Below, piece after piece: positions 8,120 to 18,141 of a stretch of DNA of 64,000 bases (positions are counted from its first letter, which is position 1; every line of letters starts with the position of its first letter). Source of the stretch: Qipengyuania polymorpha (GTDB lineage Bacteria > Pseudomonadota > Alphaproteobacteria > Sphingomonadales > Sphingomonadaceae); assembly GCF_019711435.1 (NCBI RefSeq), contig NZ_JAIGNK010000001.1, positions 558,001 through 622,000 of the forward strand, read 5' to 3'. The notes under the pieces were generated by a model that was not told where the DNA came from, did no database searches, and was given only the letters and a program-made list of their open reading frames with translations. A program made the position numbers and the translations under genes.

Positions 8120-9043
8120 TCAGGATGCGACCGTGCCGCTCTCGCGCGGGTCCTCGTAGGCGGCATCCATGAAGATCTTCGCCCGGCGTTCGGAACGGAA
8201 TTCGAGGCCGCGGGCAACCTTGCCGGCCGCATGGGTGTAGTCGAGCTCGGCGGCGATGCCGTCGTAATCCTTCGCCGCAATCGCAGCGTTCAGGCGCGGG
8301 CTCTTCTTCTCGGACACATTTCCGAGGCCGACATTGTAGACGAGGTCGAGCAGGGCGTCGAACTCGTGCTGGTAGAGCGGCAGGTCGCCAACCAGCTTGG
8401 CTACGCCGCGCTCGGCGGTCTTGAGGTCCTGCTCGAGAAAATCGAGCACCTGCTCGTCGGAAATCCGGTCGCCGACGCGCAGATTGTCTGCCGGGCGGAT
8501 CAAATGTCCCACACCCACCGTCGGATAACCCGCGACATCGCGATAGACGGTGTAGCGCACCCCCTCTTCCTCGATGAGGGCCTGCTTGAATTGCTCGCTC
8601 GCCTTGAGAAGGTGGGCCGGTTTACGGATATCTTCCTGCTCGACCACCTTGGTCGTGGGATGAGCGGAGGTTGTGGGATCCTTCTTCTGGACCGGCGGGC
8701 CGGTAAAGGCGGCAAGGCTCATGGCCCCCGCACCCATCATCAGCGAAGCGCGCTTGCGCGTCGAGAGCCGTGGTTTGACCTTGTAGACGCTGGCGGCAGC
8801 ACGGCGGGCACGCTTCAATTCCTTGCGGTGCCTGCGGTGCCTGCGGATACGCGCAAGCAGGCCGAGCGCCTTGGGCTGCTCGCCCGCGTGCGGGGTCGAG
8901 GTCCATTTTTCTTCGTCGAGCGGCCGGTCGAGTTCCTCCATCAGGGCTTTCAATCGCGCGCTCTCTATCGAGCTTTTCGGCGATGGCCTGAACTTGGGGA
9001 TATCGGTCGGCGCGCTGACCTTGCTGGTTGAATTGTCCGACAT
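8120..9043 (-). CDS. GH24 phage-type lysozyme with long basic, membrane-anchored N-terminus
   Basis: The C-terminal ~180 residues of this 307-residue protein are a T4-type lysozyme domain. The stretch EEGVRYTVYRDVAGYPTVG keeps the catalytic Glu, Asp and Thr at the same spacing as T4 lysozyme Glu11-Asp20-Thr26, followed by VGHL. Before it lie about 70 polar residues, a very basic region (RIRRHRRHRKELKRARRAA) and a short hydrophobic segment (LMMGAGAMSLAAFTG) that could be a signal anchor. The domain would then act on peptidoglycan from the membrane. No phage genes are nearby, so this is probably a domesticated cell-wall enzyme. Confidence 0.87.
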   Translation of the reverse strand: MSDNSTSKVSAPTDIPKFRPSPKSSIESARLKALMEELDRPLDEEKWTSTPHAGEQPKALGLLARIRRHRRHRKELKRARRAAASVYKVKPRLSTRKRASLMMGAGAMSLAAFTGPPVQKKDPTTSAHPTTKVVEQEDIRKPAHLLKASEQFKQALIEEEGVRYTVYRDVAGYPTVGVGHLIRPADNLRVGDRISDEQVLDFLEQDLKTAERGVAKLVGDLPLYQHEFDALLDLVYNVGLGNVSEKKSPRLNAAIAAKDYDGIAAELDYTHAAGKVARGLEFRSERRAKIFMDAAYEDPRESGTVAS

Positions 9044-9224
9044 GGATAAGTGCGCCTTGTAACTTCGTATTTCTGCCCGGGAGTGCCGGGGCGCCCGGCC
9101 CGTAACCCGCTCGATCAGCAGGCAGGGGGAGGGCGATGTGTACCTGTTCAACGGTCGAACGGCGCGGATAGGTCCACGCTTCACCGTTCCTGAAACACAG
9201 ATGGCAGGCAGGCGTGTCGCCATG

Positions 9225-9253
9225 AAAAAAGGGGCCGGACATCGTCCGACCCC
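9225..9253 (-). terminator. intrinsic terminator after the first RTX gene
   Basis: On the minus strand a 10-base-pair stem (GGGGTCGGAC with GTCCGGCCCC, one G-U pair, three-base loop) is followed directly by six T residues. It lies about 50 bases past the stop of the propeller-RTX gene. Confidence 0.85.
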
Positions 9254-9299
9254 CTCCATAATCCTCCTCGTCACGCGAGGAGTTAGCTATAAGCCCTTG

Positions 9300-12200
9300 T
9301 TAAAGAACGAAATCCGCTACCGTCAGTTCGACCTGTCCATCCAGCCAGATCATGAAGTCCGCCACACCGTCACCGTCGGTATCGCCCTCGATCAGCGTAT
9401 AATACTGATCCGGAGTTCCATCGAAGGAGATGCGCAACTCGCCCGCGACACCGCTGAATGCTGCCGAACCGATGAAAGCGAAGGCGTCGTCCCCGCCGCC
9501 GGCGATCGCATCGATGGCGCCGAGGTCGATGATGTCGTTTTCAGCCTGGTCGAAGTCTGTGATGTAGTCGGCGTTGTCTTCCCAACGCGCAGTGTGGCCT
9601 TTCGCGAAGACGAAGGTGTCTGCACCGGCGCCCCCCGACATGATGTCCAGCCCCCAGCTGCCGATCAGGATATCATCACCATCGCCACCGACGAGGATAT
9701 CGTTGTGGCCACCACCGTTGAGCAGGTCGTTGCCTATACCGCCTTCGAGATAGTCCTCGCCAGCAGCGCCGAACAACTGGTCGTTACCATCCTCGCCGTA
9801 CAGGAGGTCATCGCCGGACTGGCCGTTGAGCATGTCGTCATCCAGCCCGCCATATCCGTAGTCGGCGTCCGCACCGAGATAAGCGCGATCGGTCCCCTCT
9901 CCGCCGAAGATCTTGTCGTTGCCAGCGCCGCCCCTGAACAGGTCGCCGCCATTTTCGCCGTACAAATCGTCGTTGCCGTCACCGCCGTACAGCTTGTCCC
10001 AGCCGTTGCCGCCGTAGAGGTTGTCGTTGCCCTCGTCGCCGAAGAGGAAGTCCGAACCGATGCCACCTACAATGTCGTCGAAGCCATCCCCGCCGTAGAT
10101 GGCAGTGGACAGGTCGCCTGCGTGAAGCGTGTCGTCGAAGGCTGAGCCCGCCAGGCGTTCGACATCGATCAGGGTATCCATGCCCGCGCCGCCGGTATCC
10201 TGCGCAATGCCCTGGATGCCGAGGTCAACGGTCACTGCAGCGGCAGAATTGGCATAGCTGACGGTATCCGTGCCGTTCCCACCGTCGAGCAGGTCGTCGC
10301 CTTCGCCGCTGTAGAGCGTGTCCCAGCCATTCTCGCCATAGAGCGTGTCGTTGCCATAAACTGCATGCAGGTGGTCGTTGCCGGAGCCCCCGCGAACCGT
10401 ATCATCCGGGTCATATACCTCGCTGAGCTCAGCCCCGGCGACATCGGCATAAATTGTATCGTCGCCATCCATGCCGAGCAGCGTCTCGCTGCCGTTCGAG
10501 CCGGTGATGATATTGTCGACGCTGTTGCCGGTGAGTGTGCGTCCATTTGCATAATTTGCTTCGCGATAGGACAGGTTCTCGAGGTTCTCGCCAAGGGTGT
10601 AGTCGTAATTGACGACGACCGTATCGATGCCTTCTCCGGCGTTCTCCACGATGGTGCCGGTTTCCCACACACGGTAGGTGTCGTTGCCGAGACCGCCGAT
10701 GAAGGTACCGTTCTGGCCCGCCAGGTAGTTGTCCTGCTCGTTTCCGGTCAGCGTGCTCGACGAGCCGAAAATCGTCGCCTGTTCGACATGGAGCGGCATG
10801 ACATAGTCGAGATTGGGGCTGAGCGAGACACGGTCGTAGCCGCCGTCCGCTGCCTCGATGACTGTCGCATCGCTGCTGGTGAGATAGTAATAGTCGTCGC
10901 CCGCACCGCCCGTCGCGCTGTCTGCTGCGTCCATATTGCGGAAATGGTTGGTGCCATCGGTGCCGATTACGCTCTGAGCGAAACCCCAGCCTTCGAAAGT
11001 AATGTCGAAGATGCCGTCGGGAGCTTCGTAATAGGCCGCCGAGACATGCAGGTAATTGCTAGGTTGTCCTGTCCAGTAATCGGTCCCGGTGCCGGGAATG
11101 ACGACATCATTTGTATCGTCCACGTAGAAGTGCGTCAGGCCGTCGGTGAGGCTGCCATCCATGATGTCGGCACCTTCGCCGCCATCGAGATAATTGTAGC
11201 CGGTGCCATAAGCGGTAATCGTGTCATCGCCCGCGCCGCCATTGAAGGCAGTGTCCCCGCTTCCGCCGCCGTAGAGGACGTCGTCCCCGGTCCCGCCATC
11301 GAGGTAAAGTTGCCAATCGCTATAGCCGACGAACTCGATTCCACGCGCATCCAGCGTATCCGCCCCGTCTAGCCCGAACGCCTCCAGTGTGCCGTAGTAA
11401 TTCGACTCTGGAAGCGCGAAGGTCATCAAATTGTCGAGCGCATTTCCGTAAAGAGAGAAATCCTGACCATCAGGCCCGATTTCGAAATTCTCGACATAGT
11501 TCGGCAGGACGAAGGAGCCATCGGAAAGGATGACCGTATCGATGCCCTCGTCGGGAGCCTCGACCACGATGTCGTTGAGGTTGTCGACATGGTACACGTC
11601 GTCCCCGAGGCCGCCGTACATCGTATCTTCCCCGAAGCCGCCGTCGAGAATGTCGTCGCCGTCAGTGCCAAATAGCGTGCCGTTGGCCGCATGGCTGTCG
11701 CCCCCCGAAACCAGGCTGCTGACATCGATCGCCAGTATACCGTCGACCGTATTGATAAGGGCGGTCTGGGTGTTCTCGTTGATGACCATTTCATCGCCGT
11801 AGGGCAGCACGGCTGTCTGGATTTCATTGAGGTAAAGCGGCTCGCTCGGCTGGAATGTCTCCATGTCATAGCCGGTGATGGTGCCGCCAAGGCTGTCGAG
11901 GGCAAACAGCGTCGAACCATCGGCGCTGAACGTCAGGGCCGCAATCTCTCCCGAAAATCCGTCATTGTAGGAGAGCGTGGTGATGTAGTTCATCTCCATG
12001 TCGAACAGGTACAGCGACCCGTTCACGTAGAAGGCATGCTTGTACCCGGTCCACGTCGACGCCTCGACACCGGTCGCACCGTCGAGCGCGCCCGGCGGGA
12101 GCGCGGCGTTTTCTGTCGTCATGCCGTAATCGAAACCATAGGCTCCGGTCAGTTCGTACTCGCCGTCAGTCGTCCCCAGCTCCCCGACGAGGGCCAGGGC

Positions 12201-12704
12201 TTGATCGCCAACCGGGGTCAGGGATGGAGCGAGTTCACCGGACTCGTAGCCGTTCTGCTGTTCGTAGGTGCCATCCCAATAATCCATCGTCGTGAGCGGC
12301 GCGGTCCCGCCACCTTCGACCGTCTGCGTCATGATGATGTAGGGGAGGGGGGCAAAGGACACGTCGCCGAATGCGCGCTGGTTGCCGGAGACGGGGACAT
12401 CATAGGTCGTCGCCTGGAAAGTCTGTGTATCGACTATCACGACATGCGCCGTAGCCGTGAAATCCGCGCCACTTCCCGATTCATTCGATAACGTGCCCAC
12501 GGTGATGGCGAGGACCGAGCCGTCCATCGGGTGGATGGCTATCCCGTCCAGATCGCCGCCGATGTAGAGCTCACGCACGAGGCTTCCGTCGATGGTATCG
12601 AAAACCCGCAGGTAGCCGTCGTTGCAGGCGAGGTAGATCAGCGAGCCGTCAAGGCTCACCACCCAGTTCTCGTCTGCTTCCTTCGAAATCAGGAATTCGG
12701 CCAT
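9300..12704 (-). CDS. beta-propeller/RTX calcium-binding protein, probably type I secreted
   Basis: The 1134-residue acidic protein has no Sec signal. Residues 1 to about 340 look like a beta-propeller with WD40/YncE-like blades ([40 protein letters not shown]). From about 345 onwards it is built of RTX nonapeptides (GGxGxDxUx) in several blocks separated by less regular strands. The last ~120 residues ([10 protein letters not shown] through [20 protein letters not shown] to VADFVL) form a serralysin-type C-terminal module that is also present in the next two proteins and fits a type I secretion signal. AGGGGGA precedes the ATG. Calcium-dependent folding outside the cell is expected from the family; the ligand of the propeller is unknown. 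Confidence 0.85.
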   Translation of the reverse strand: MAEFLISKEADENWVVSLDGSLIYLACNDGYLRVFDTIDGSLVRELYIGGDLDGIAIHPMDGSVLAITVGTLSNESGSGADFTATAHVVIVDTQTFQATTYDVPVSGNQRAFGDVSFAPLPYIIMTQTVEGGGTAPLTTMDYWDGTYEQQNGYESGELAPSLTPVGDQALALVGELGTTDGEYELTGAYGFDYGMTTENAALPPGALDGATGVEASTWTGYKHAFYVNGSLYLFDMEMNYITTLSYNDGFSGEIAALTFSADGSTLFALDSLGGTITGYDMETFQPSEPLYLNEIQTAVLPYGDEMVINENTQTALINTVDGILAIDVSSLVSGGDSHAANGTLFGTDGDDILDGGFGEDTMYGGLGDDVYHVDNLNDIVVEAPDEGIDTVILSDGSFVLPNYVENFEIGPDGQDFSLYGNALDNLMTFALPESNYYGTLEAFGLDGADTLDARGIEFVGYSDWQLYLDGGTGDDVLYGGGSGDTAFNGGAGDDTITAYGTGYNYLDGGEGADIMDGSLTDGLTHFYVDDTNDVVIPGTGTDYWTGQPSNYLHVSAAYYEAPDGIFDITFEGWGFAQSVIGTDGTNHFRNMDAADSATGGAGDDYYYLTSSDATVIEAADGGYDRVSLSPNLDYVMPLHVEQATIFGSSSTLTGNEQDNYLAGQNGTFIGGLGNDTYRVWETGTIVENAGEGIDTVVVNYDYTLGENLENLSYREANYANGRTLTGNSVDNIITGSNGSETLLGMDGDDTIYADVAGAELSEVYDPDDTVRGGSGNDHLHAVYGNDTLYGENGWDTLYSGEGDDLLDGGNGTDTVSYANSAAAVTVDLGIQGIAQDTGGAGMDTLIDVERLAGSAFDDTLHAGDLSTAIYGGDGFDDIVGGIGSDFLFGDEGNDNLYGGNGWDKLYGGDGNDDLYGENGGDLFRGGAGNDKIFGGEGTDRAYLGADADYGYGGLDDDMLNGQSGDDLLYGEDGNDQLFGAAGEDYLEGGIGNDLLNGGGHNDILVGGDGDDILIGSWGLDIMSGGAGADTFVFAKGHTARWEDNADYITDFDQAENDIIDLGAIDAIAGGGDDAFAFIGSAAFSGVAGELRISFDGTPDQYYTLIEGDTDGDGVADFMIWLDGQVELTVADFVL

Positions 12705-12822
12705 GTCTGCGTCCCCCTTGGCATTGGTAGAAATACCTATGGGGAAGGGCGATACAGCCTAAAACTTGATGAATTCTAACCACATGGCACTTTGATTGGA
12801 GAGTATCGCTCCAAACAAAAAG

Positions 12823-12859
12823 AAAAGCCGGACTGCAATTGCTGCAGCCCGGCTTTTTT
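12823..12859 (-). terminator. terminator between the first and second RTX genes
   Basis: An 11-base-pair stem (12827-12837 with 12843-12853, one G-U pair, five-base loop) is followed on the minus strand by TTTTCTTTTTGTTT. There is also a T6 run on the plus side, so it may work in both directions. It ends the 12884-15049 gene. Confidence 0.85.
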
Positions 12860-12883
12860 CGCAAATAAATCGGTAGCCGATTA

Positions 12884-15049
12884 TTACAGCACGAAATCAC
12901 CCGCGGTCAGGTCGAGTACACCGCCCAGCGAAATCGAGAAGTCGGCTAAGCCGTCCCCGTCCACATCGCCTTCGATCACGGTCTGGTTCTGGCCATCGAC
13001 ATAGAAGCGCAGCTGGCCGGCAACACCGCTGAATGCCTCGTTCGCGATAAAGGTGAAGGCATCGTCCGCGCCGCCCTTGATGGCATCGATGGCCGAAAGG
13101 TCGATGGTGTCACCTTCCTCGCTGCTGAAGTCGGCAATGTGGTCCGGTTCATCCTGGCCCCGGGCGGAATGCCCGTCGTCGAAGACGAAGGTGTCGGCGC
13201 CCGTACCTCCGTTGAGCGTGTCGCGGCCCCAGCCGCCGATCAGCACGTCGTCACCGGCACCGCCGATAAGCTGGTCGTCCTGGCCGCCACCATTGAGCGT
13301 GTCGTTGCCGCCTCCGCCGTGAAGCGTGTCGTCCTCGGCCTGTCCGTTGAGCATGTCGTCGTCCGCGCCGCCATAGGCGACGTCGTTGCCCGAGCCGAGC
13401 CACGCACGGTCGGTCCCCGCCTCGCCGAAGATGAAGTCACGCCCATTGCCGCCCTGGAAGCCGTCGCCGCCATTGCCGCCGTACATGATGTCGTCGCCAT
13501 CGCCGCCGTTCAGCTGGTCCCAGCCATTGCCGCCGGTCAGCGTGTCGTCACCGCTTTCGCCGAAGAGCGCGTCGGAACCGCCGAGGCCGGTGATGACGTC
13601 ATTGCCGAGGCCGCCGACGATGCTGTTGACCACCTCGCTTCCGCCGAGAGTGTCGTCGAAAGTGCTGCCGATGAGGTTTTCCATGTCGACGAGCATGTCG
13701 AGGCCCGCGCCAACCGTGTCCTGCACCTCGCTCGAAGCGAGGTCGACGATGACGCCTTCCAGCGCGGTCGCGTAGCTCGCGGTGTCGCGGCCATTGCCGC
13801 CGTCGAGGTAGTCATTTCCTTCGCCGCCCTCGAGCGTGTCCCAGCCAGCACCGCCATAGAGGCTGTCGTCACCTTCCGCCCCGGCCAGCGCGTCATTGCC
13901 GCCGAGACCGTAGATGCCATCACGTTCCGCGCCGCCGGTGAAGCCGTCGACTGCATTGGTGCCTTCGGTAATGGTACCGATGCCGAGGTTGTTTTCGCCG
14001 GTGAACCCGACAAAGCGAACGAGGTCGAACTCGCCGTTCGAAAGCACCAGTGTACCGTCGGCGAAACCGTCACCATCGCCGTCATACTGGACCAGCGTCT
14101 GGCCGCCGGAGTGTTCGTAGCGAAATTCACCCGCAGAGCCGCTGAAAGCGGACGAGCCGATGAAGGTGCTTACAAGCGAACCTGCTGCATCGTTCCACGT
14201 CAGGTCGATCCAGTCGTCTGCTGCGAAATCGGTGATGGTGACACCATCGATGGCCCGGACAGCAGAGCGGAATGAGTATTCGTCAGCACCGCCATTGCCG
14301 GTGAGGATATCCGTGCCAGCCGACAGGTAGTCGAAGCTGGCGCTGCTGTAGTCCAGGGTCCAGAAATAATCGTCACCCGAGCCACCGATAATGATGTCGT
14401 CACCAGACGTGTTGGGAACGTAGACAGAAACTGCCGAAGCTGACGCGTCGACATTGTAGGTGCCGCCGTCGAAGTATAGCGAAAAGGAGATGAGTTCGAC
14501 TTCGGTGACGTCTGCAGAAACCGTGGCGCCCGAAATGCTGGTCCAGTCACTTTCTGTGACTATGGTGTAGTTTCCGCTGCCGCCAGCCGGAGAGACGACA
14601 TCGCGACCTTCGCCACCCCAGATATCATGGCCGACACCGTCAATTCGGAACCGGTCGTCCAGCGATGACCCGATAAGGGTGCTGAAATCTGTATAAAGAG
14701 TGAGCTGGACTCCCTCGGTGGCGTTGGGATTATCTCCCCAGGCCGATGCGTCGATGGTCAGGAAACCATCGGAGAAATAGTCGTTAAAAGCGAAATTCTC
14801 GATGTTGGTGAAAGTCGTTGTTCCCGACCCGGAACCCGTACTGAAAGTCAGCGTCGAGCCAGTCAGGACGTATTCGCCCCCGTAACCGAAGTCGGGACTA
14901 ACATACAGCTCGTCTTCGCCTTCTCCGCCATCGACGGTGTCGTTGCCTGACGTAACTTCTATCGAGTCCTGGCCGGCGCCGCCTTCGACCACATCGTCAC
15001 CGGACGTTCCTTCGAGAACGTCATTTCCATCCGTACCAACGATATACAT
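12884..15049 (-). CDS. RTX calcium-binding repeat protein, probably type I secreted
   Basis: The 721-residue protein starts straight into RTX repeats (MYIVGTDGNDVLEGTSGDD) and has no Sec signal or catalytic domain that I can recognise. A middle part (about 55-320) is beta-rich with scattered repeats; the rest is RTX blocks. Its final ~110 residues (GGTGADTFVF, HIADFSSEEGDTIDLSAIDA, ending LTAGDFVL) are closely similar to the same region in both flanking RTX genes, indicating duplication of a secretion module. AGGGG lies ahead of ATG 15049. It may be a surface or matrix protein; that role is inferred. Confidence 0.83.
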   Translation of the reverse strand: MYIVGTDGNDVLEGTSGDDVVEGGAGQDSIEVTSGNDTVDGGEGEDELYVSPDFGYGGEYVLTGSTLTFSTGSGSGTTTFTNIENFAFNDYFSDGFLTIDASAWGDNPNATEGVQLTLYTDFSTLIGSSLDDRFRIDGVGHDIWGGEGRDVVSPAGGSGNYTIVTESDWTSISGATVSADVTEVELISFSLYFDGGTYNVDASASAVSVYVPNTSGDDIIIGGSGDDYFWTLDYSSASFDYLSAGTDILTGNGGADEYSFRSAVRAIDGVTITDFAADDWIDLTWNDAAGSLVSTFIGSSAFSGSAGEFRYEHSGGQTLVQYDGDGDGFADGTLVLSNGEFDLVRFVGFTGENNLGIGTITEGTNAVDGFTGGAERDGIYGLGGNDALAGAEGDDSLYGGAGWDTLEGGEGNDYLDGGNGRDTASYATALEGVIVDLASSEVQDTVGAGLDMLVDMENLIGSTFDDTLGGSEVVNSIVGGLGNDVITGLGGSDALFGESGDDTLTGGNGWDQLNGGDGDDIMYGGNGGDGFQGGNGRDFIFGEAGTDRAWLGSGNDVAYGGADDDMLNGQAEDDTLHGGGGNDTLNGGGQDDQLIGGAGDDVLIGGWGRDTLNGGTGADTFVFDDGHSARGQDEPDHIADFSSEEGDTIDLSAIDAIKGGADDAFTFIANEAFSGVAGQLRFYVDGQNQTVIEGDVDGDGLADFSISLGGVLDLTAGDFVL

Positions 15050-15183
15050 ATTTGACCCCTGACATATCCATGTCGTGCCTGCGCGACGATCCGGTCACGG
15101 CAGGCACTATAATTGAACTCGAAGCGTGGATTGCTTTGCGACCCAAAGCGAATTTTCCGCCCATTTGAGTTTGGAATGAATAG

Positions 15184-15216
15184 TAAAAAGCCCTGCCGGT
15201 CAATGCCGGCAGGGCT
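15184..15216 (-). terminator. terminator after the sulfatase-RTX gene
   Basis: A perfect 11-base-pair stem (15189-15199 with 15206-15216, six-base loop) is followed on the minus strand by TTTTTACTATT. It lies 43 bases past the stop of the sulfatase-RTX gene. Confidence 0.88.
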
Positions 15217-15258
15217 ACGAATTGGTTTTTATTCTGATAAAGCCACGAATTCGCGATT

Positions 15259-18141
15259 TTACATTACGAAGTCTCCCGCCGTGAGGTCATGCACGCCTTC
15301 CAGCCTGATCTGGAAGTCGGCCACGCCATCGCCGTTCACATCGCCTGCGACGAAAGTAGCCTCGCCTTCGACGTAGAACCTGAGCTCGCCCGCCGTACCG
15401 CTGAAGTCCGCATCGCCGATGAAAGCGAAGGCATCGTCATCGCCGCCAGCGATGGCATCGATGGCGGATAGGTCGATAATGTCGCCGTCTTCCTGGCTGA
15501 AGTCGGAGATGACATCCGCATTGCCCGTCCAGCGGCCCGAATGGCCGGTTTCGAAGACGAAACTGTCCGCACCCGTCCCGCCGGTTAGCGTGTCGAGACC
15601 CCAGTTGCCGATGAGTATGTCGTCGCCTGCGCCGCCGATGAGCACGTCTTTCTGCGCGCCGCCATCGAGCGTGTCGTTGTCCGCACCCCCGTCGAGCGTG
15701 TCACGGCCATTCGAGCCCTTGAGCACATCGTCGCCTTCATCGCCATGGAGCACGTCGTCGCCGGCCTGGCCGTAGATGTCGTCTGCGTCCGCGCCGCCCC
15801 ATGCGGTGTCGACATCGTTGCCGCCGTAGATGCGGTCGGTGCCCGCCTCGCCGTGGAAAGTGTCGGCGCCGGCATTGCCCTTCATCAGGTCGCCGCCATT
15901 GCCGCCCCACAGCGTATCGTCGCCTTCACCGCCGGACATCTTGTCCCAGCCAGCGCCGCCGTAGAGCGTGTCGATGCCTGCCTCGCCTTCGAGGACATCG
16001 CTGCCGCCTTCACCGTAGAGCGTATCGCCCTCTTCGCCGCCGCTGAGCGTGTTGATGCCTTCGTCACCGGTCAGCGTGTCGGCAAAGGCTGAGCCGGACA
16101 GGTTCTCGATGGACAAGAGGGTATCGAGACCTGCGCCCATAGTATCCTGTGCCATGTCGGCAAGCGCGAGGCTGACCATGATGCCCGAGGTGGCAGACGC
16201 ATAGCTGGCCGTGTCTATCCCATCGCCGCCATCGAGCGTATCATCTCCATCGCCTCCTTCCAGCGTGTCCGCGCCAGCTTCGCCGTAAAGTAGGTCAGCG
16301 CCACCGTTGCCATTGAAGATGTCGGCGCGGTTGGTGCCATAAATTGTGTCTGCAAAAGCGGTGCCGATTACGTGTTCGACACTCTGCAACGTATCCACCC
16401 CGTAGTCGGTGCTGGTGACCTTGCTCCAGCGCATGAAGATGCCGGTGGCGGACTGGGAATAATCGACTGTGTCGTGTCCCTTGCCAGCGATGATTGTGTC
16501 GTTACCGCGGCCCGGATCAATGTAATCGTCACCAGCTTTGCTCTCGATACGGTCATCGCCATCGCCGCCATAGATCACGCCGCCCCCGATGATGACGTTG
16601 TCGAGCTCGTTGCCGACGATATGTGCAAAGAGGTCTGGGTCATTGGCCCCTTCCAGCGTCGAGATCACACGCTCGAGATTGGGATCCATCACGATGTCAA
16701 GCAGGTCGGTTCGCAGCGTGTCGTAGCCGCCGTCCGCAGCTTCGTGAATGGTGAAGTCGGCAACAGCGGGGTTGCGCAAGATCAGGTAGGTATCATCCCC
16801 GCCGCCGCCGTGGAGATCAAGCTCTTCGGTAGGCACGAGAGTCTCACCCTCGTCGGAGCCGACAAGCGCGCCAACACCGGTGCCGAGCACCCAGCCGTCT
16901 TCAGCCATCTCGATATCAAGCATGGCGTCCAACTGAGCCATGATATCAGCATAGGCGGCATCGCCGGCCAGGTTGTACACATTGTTCGTGTCGCTCGCTG
17001 CGTAAAGTTCCACGCCTCCCTCGAAGTAGCGGATATAACGCCATTCGTTCGTACGGATCGAGCCACTCCCATTGTGGGTAGTGATCGCCGAGCCATCGTC
17101 GAGCAGTGAAGGGTCCTCGATGAAAGAAACGAGGCTGCGTCCGTCAAGGTTGTCCGGGCTTGCAACGCCTAGGAGGTCGTACACGGTTGGCATGATGTCG
17201 AGCAGTTCGACGACCTGCCCAACGACTTGGCCATCGTCATCGCTTCCCGGCTGGGCGATGACGAAAGGCGCGCGTGCGGCATTGTCCCACAGCGTGAACT
17301 TCCCCCACTTGTCCTTGTCGCCGAGGTGGTAGCCGTGATCGGTCCAGAGCACGATCATTGTGTTATCGTCGAGGCCGGTCGCCTCTAGCTGGTCGAGGAT
17401 CTTGCCGATCAAAGAGTCGGCGAAACTGATCGCGGCAAGGTAGGCCTGCATGGCATACGCGCCTGCTTCATCGGGATCGATAGACCAGCGCTCGACGCCG
17501 ATCATGTTGAAGGCCGCTTCGGGAAGGTCGTCCAGGTCGAAGGGCGGATTGTCTACGAGGACGATTTCATCGATGGGGTATAGGTCGTAGAATTCCTGAG
17601 GTACGACCCAGTTGAGGTGCGGCTTGTTGATCCCAACGAACATCGCAAAGGGATCGGTGGCGTCGTAGCTTGCAAGCAGGTCGAGCGCATAGCCGACGTT
17701 GACTTCATCGCCGTTGATACCGGTCAGCGCCGGATCAAGGACACCGATCTGGTTGCCGGTCACATCGGTACGGTCGTTGAATATTACGTTCGCAATTTGG
17801 TTTCCATAGTCGGCGCTGAATCGGTTTGAATGGACGACTTTGCCGATCATGCTCGTGTGGAAGCCCGCATTCATCAACTGGCCCATCATCGTGTCGCCGG
17901 GATCGACCGCGTCAGACCATAGCAGTAAATTGCCATGTACTCCCGTATGCGCAGGAGACAGTCCGGTTAGCATGGACGTGCGGGAAGGATTGCACATCGC
18001 GACTTGCGAAAATCCGTTCTCGAAGGTCGTTCCCATCGCCATGATGCGGTCGATGTTCGGAGTGTGGACCGTGCCCGCGTAAAGACTCTTCAGCATCGAA
18101 AATGCTGCCAGGTCGTCCACTGAAATAAAAATAACGTTCAT
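15259..18141 (-). CDS. sulfatase fused to RTX repeats, probably type I secreted
   Basis: The 960-residue protein begins without a signal peptide as a sulfatase: MNVIFISVDDL gives metal-binding Asp9/Asp10, and AMCNPSRTSMLTG contains Cys50 in C-x-P-S-R, the site converted to formylglycine in active sulfatases. WTDHGYHLGDKDKWGKFTLWD supplies further metal/sulfate-site residues. The catalytic part (about 1-400) resembles iduronate-2-sulfatase/choline-sulfatase-like members. From about residue 430 it becomes RTX repeats ending in the same serralysin-type module (GGTGADSFVFETGH to LTAGDFVM) as the two neighbouring RTX genes. The expected job is hydrolysis of sulfate esters, perhaps on algal polysaccharides, outside the cell. 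AGGTGA precedes the ATG. Confidence 0.88.
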   Translation of the reverse strand: MNVIFISVDDLAAFSMLKSLYAGTVHTPNIDRIMAMGTTFENGFSQVAMCNPSRTSMLTGLSPAHTGVHGNLLLWSDAVDPGDTMMGQLMNAGFHTSMIGKVVHSNRFSADYGNQIANVIFNDRTDVTGNQIGVLDPALTGINGDEVNVGYALDLLASYDATDPFAMFVGINKPHLNWVVPQEFYDLYPIDEIVLVDNPPFDLDDLPEAAFNMIGVERWSIDPDEAGAYAMQAYLAAISFADSLIGKILDQLEATGLDDNTMIVLWTDHGYHLGDKDKWGKFTLWDNAARAPFVIAQPGSDDDGQVVGQVVELLDIMPTVYDLLGVASPDNLDGRSLVSFIEDPSLLDDGSAITTHNGSGSIRTNEWRYIRYFEGGVELYAASDTNNVYNLAGDAAYADIMAQLDAMLDIEMAEDGWVLGTGVGALVGSDEGETLVPTEELDLHGGGGDDTYLILRNPAVADFTIHEAADGGYDTLRTDLLDIVMDPNLERVISTLEGANDPDLFAHIVGNELDNVIIGGGVIYGGDGDDRIESKAGDDYIDPGRGNDTIIAGKGHDTVDYSQSATGIFMRWSKVTSTDYGVDTLQSVEHVIGTAFADTIYGTNRADIFNGNGGADLLYGEAGADTLEGGDGDDTLDGGDGIDTASYASATSGIMVSLALADMAQDTMGAGLDTLLSIENLSGSAFADTLTGDEGINTLSGGEEGDTLYGEGGSDVLEGEAGIDTLYGGAGWDKMSGGEGDDTLWGGNGGDLMKGNAGADTFHGEAGTDRIYGGNDVDTAWGGADADDIYGQAGDDVLHGDEGDDVLKGSNGRDTLDGGADNDTLDGGAQKDVLIGGAGDDILIGNWGLDTLTGGTGADSFVFETGHSGRWTGNADVISDFSQEDGDIIDLSAIDAIAGGDDDAFAFIGDADFSGTAGELRFYVEGEATFVAGDVNGDGVADFQIRLEGVHDLTAGDFVM

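Noticed and set aside
8120-9043. Prophage, suggested by a phage-type lysozyme
   Set aside because: Neighbouring genes are a diguanylate cyclase and RTX genes; no integrase, capsid or tail genes are seen.
13139-14275. Long Val/Ala-rich plus-strand frames opposite the RTX genes
   Set aside because: They mirror the RTX codons (GAC/GGC read as GTC/GCC) and have no start signals.
9300-18100. CRISPR-like or satellite-like periodic DNA (GCCGTCGTC-type repeats every 27 bases)
   Set aside because: The period corresponds to RTX nonapeptides in frame, copies are imperfect, and there are no spacers.
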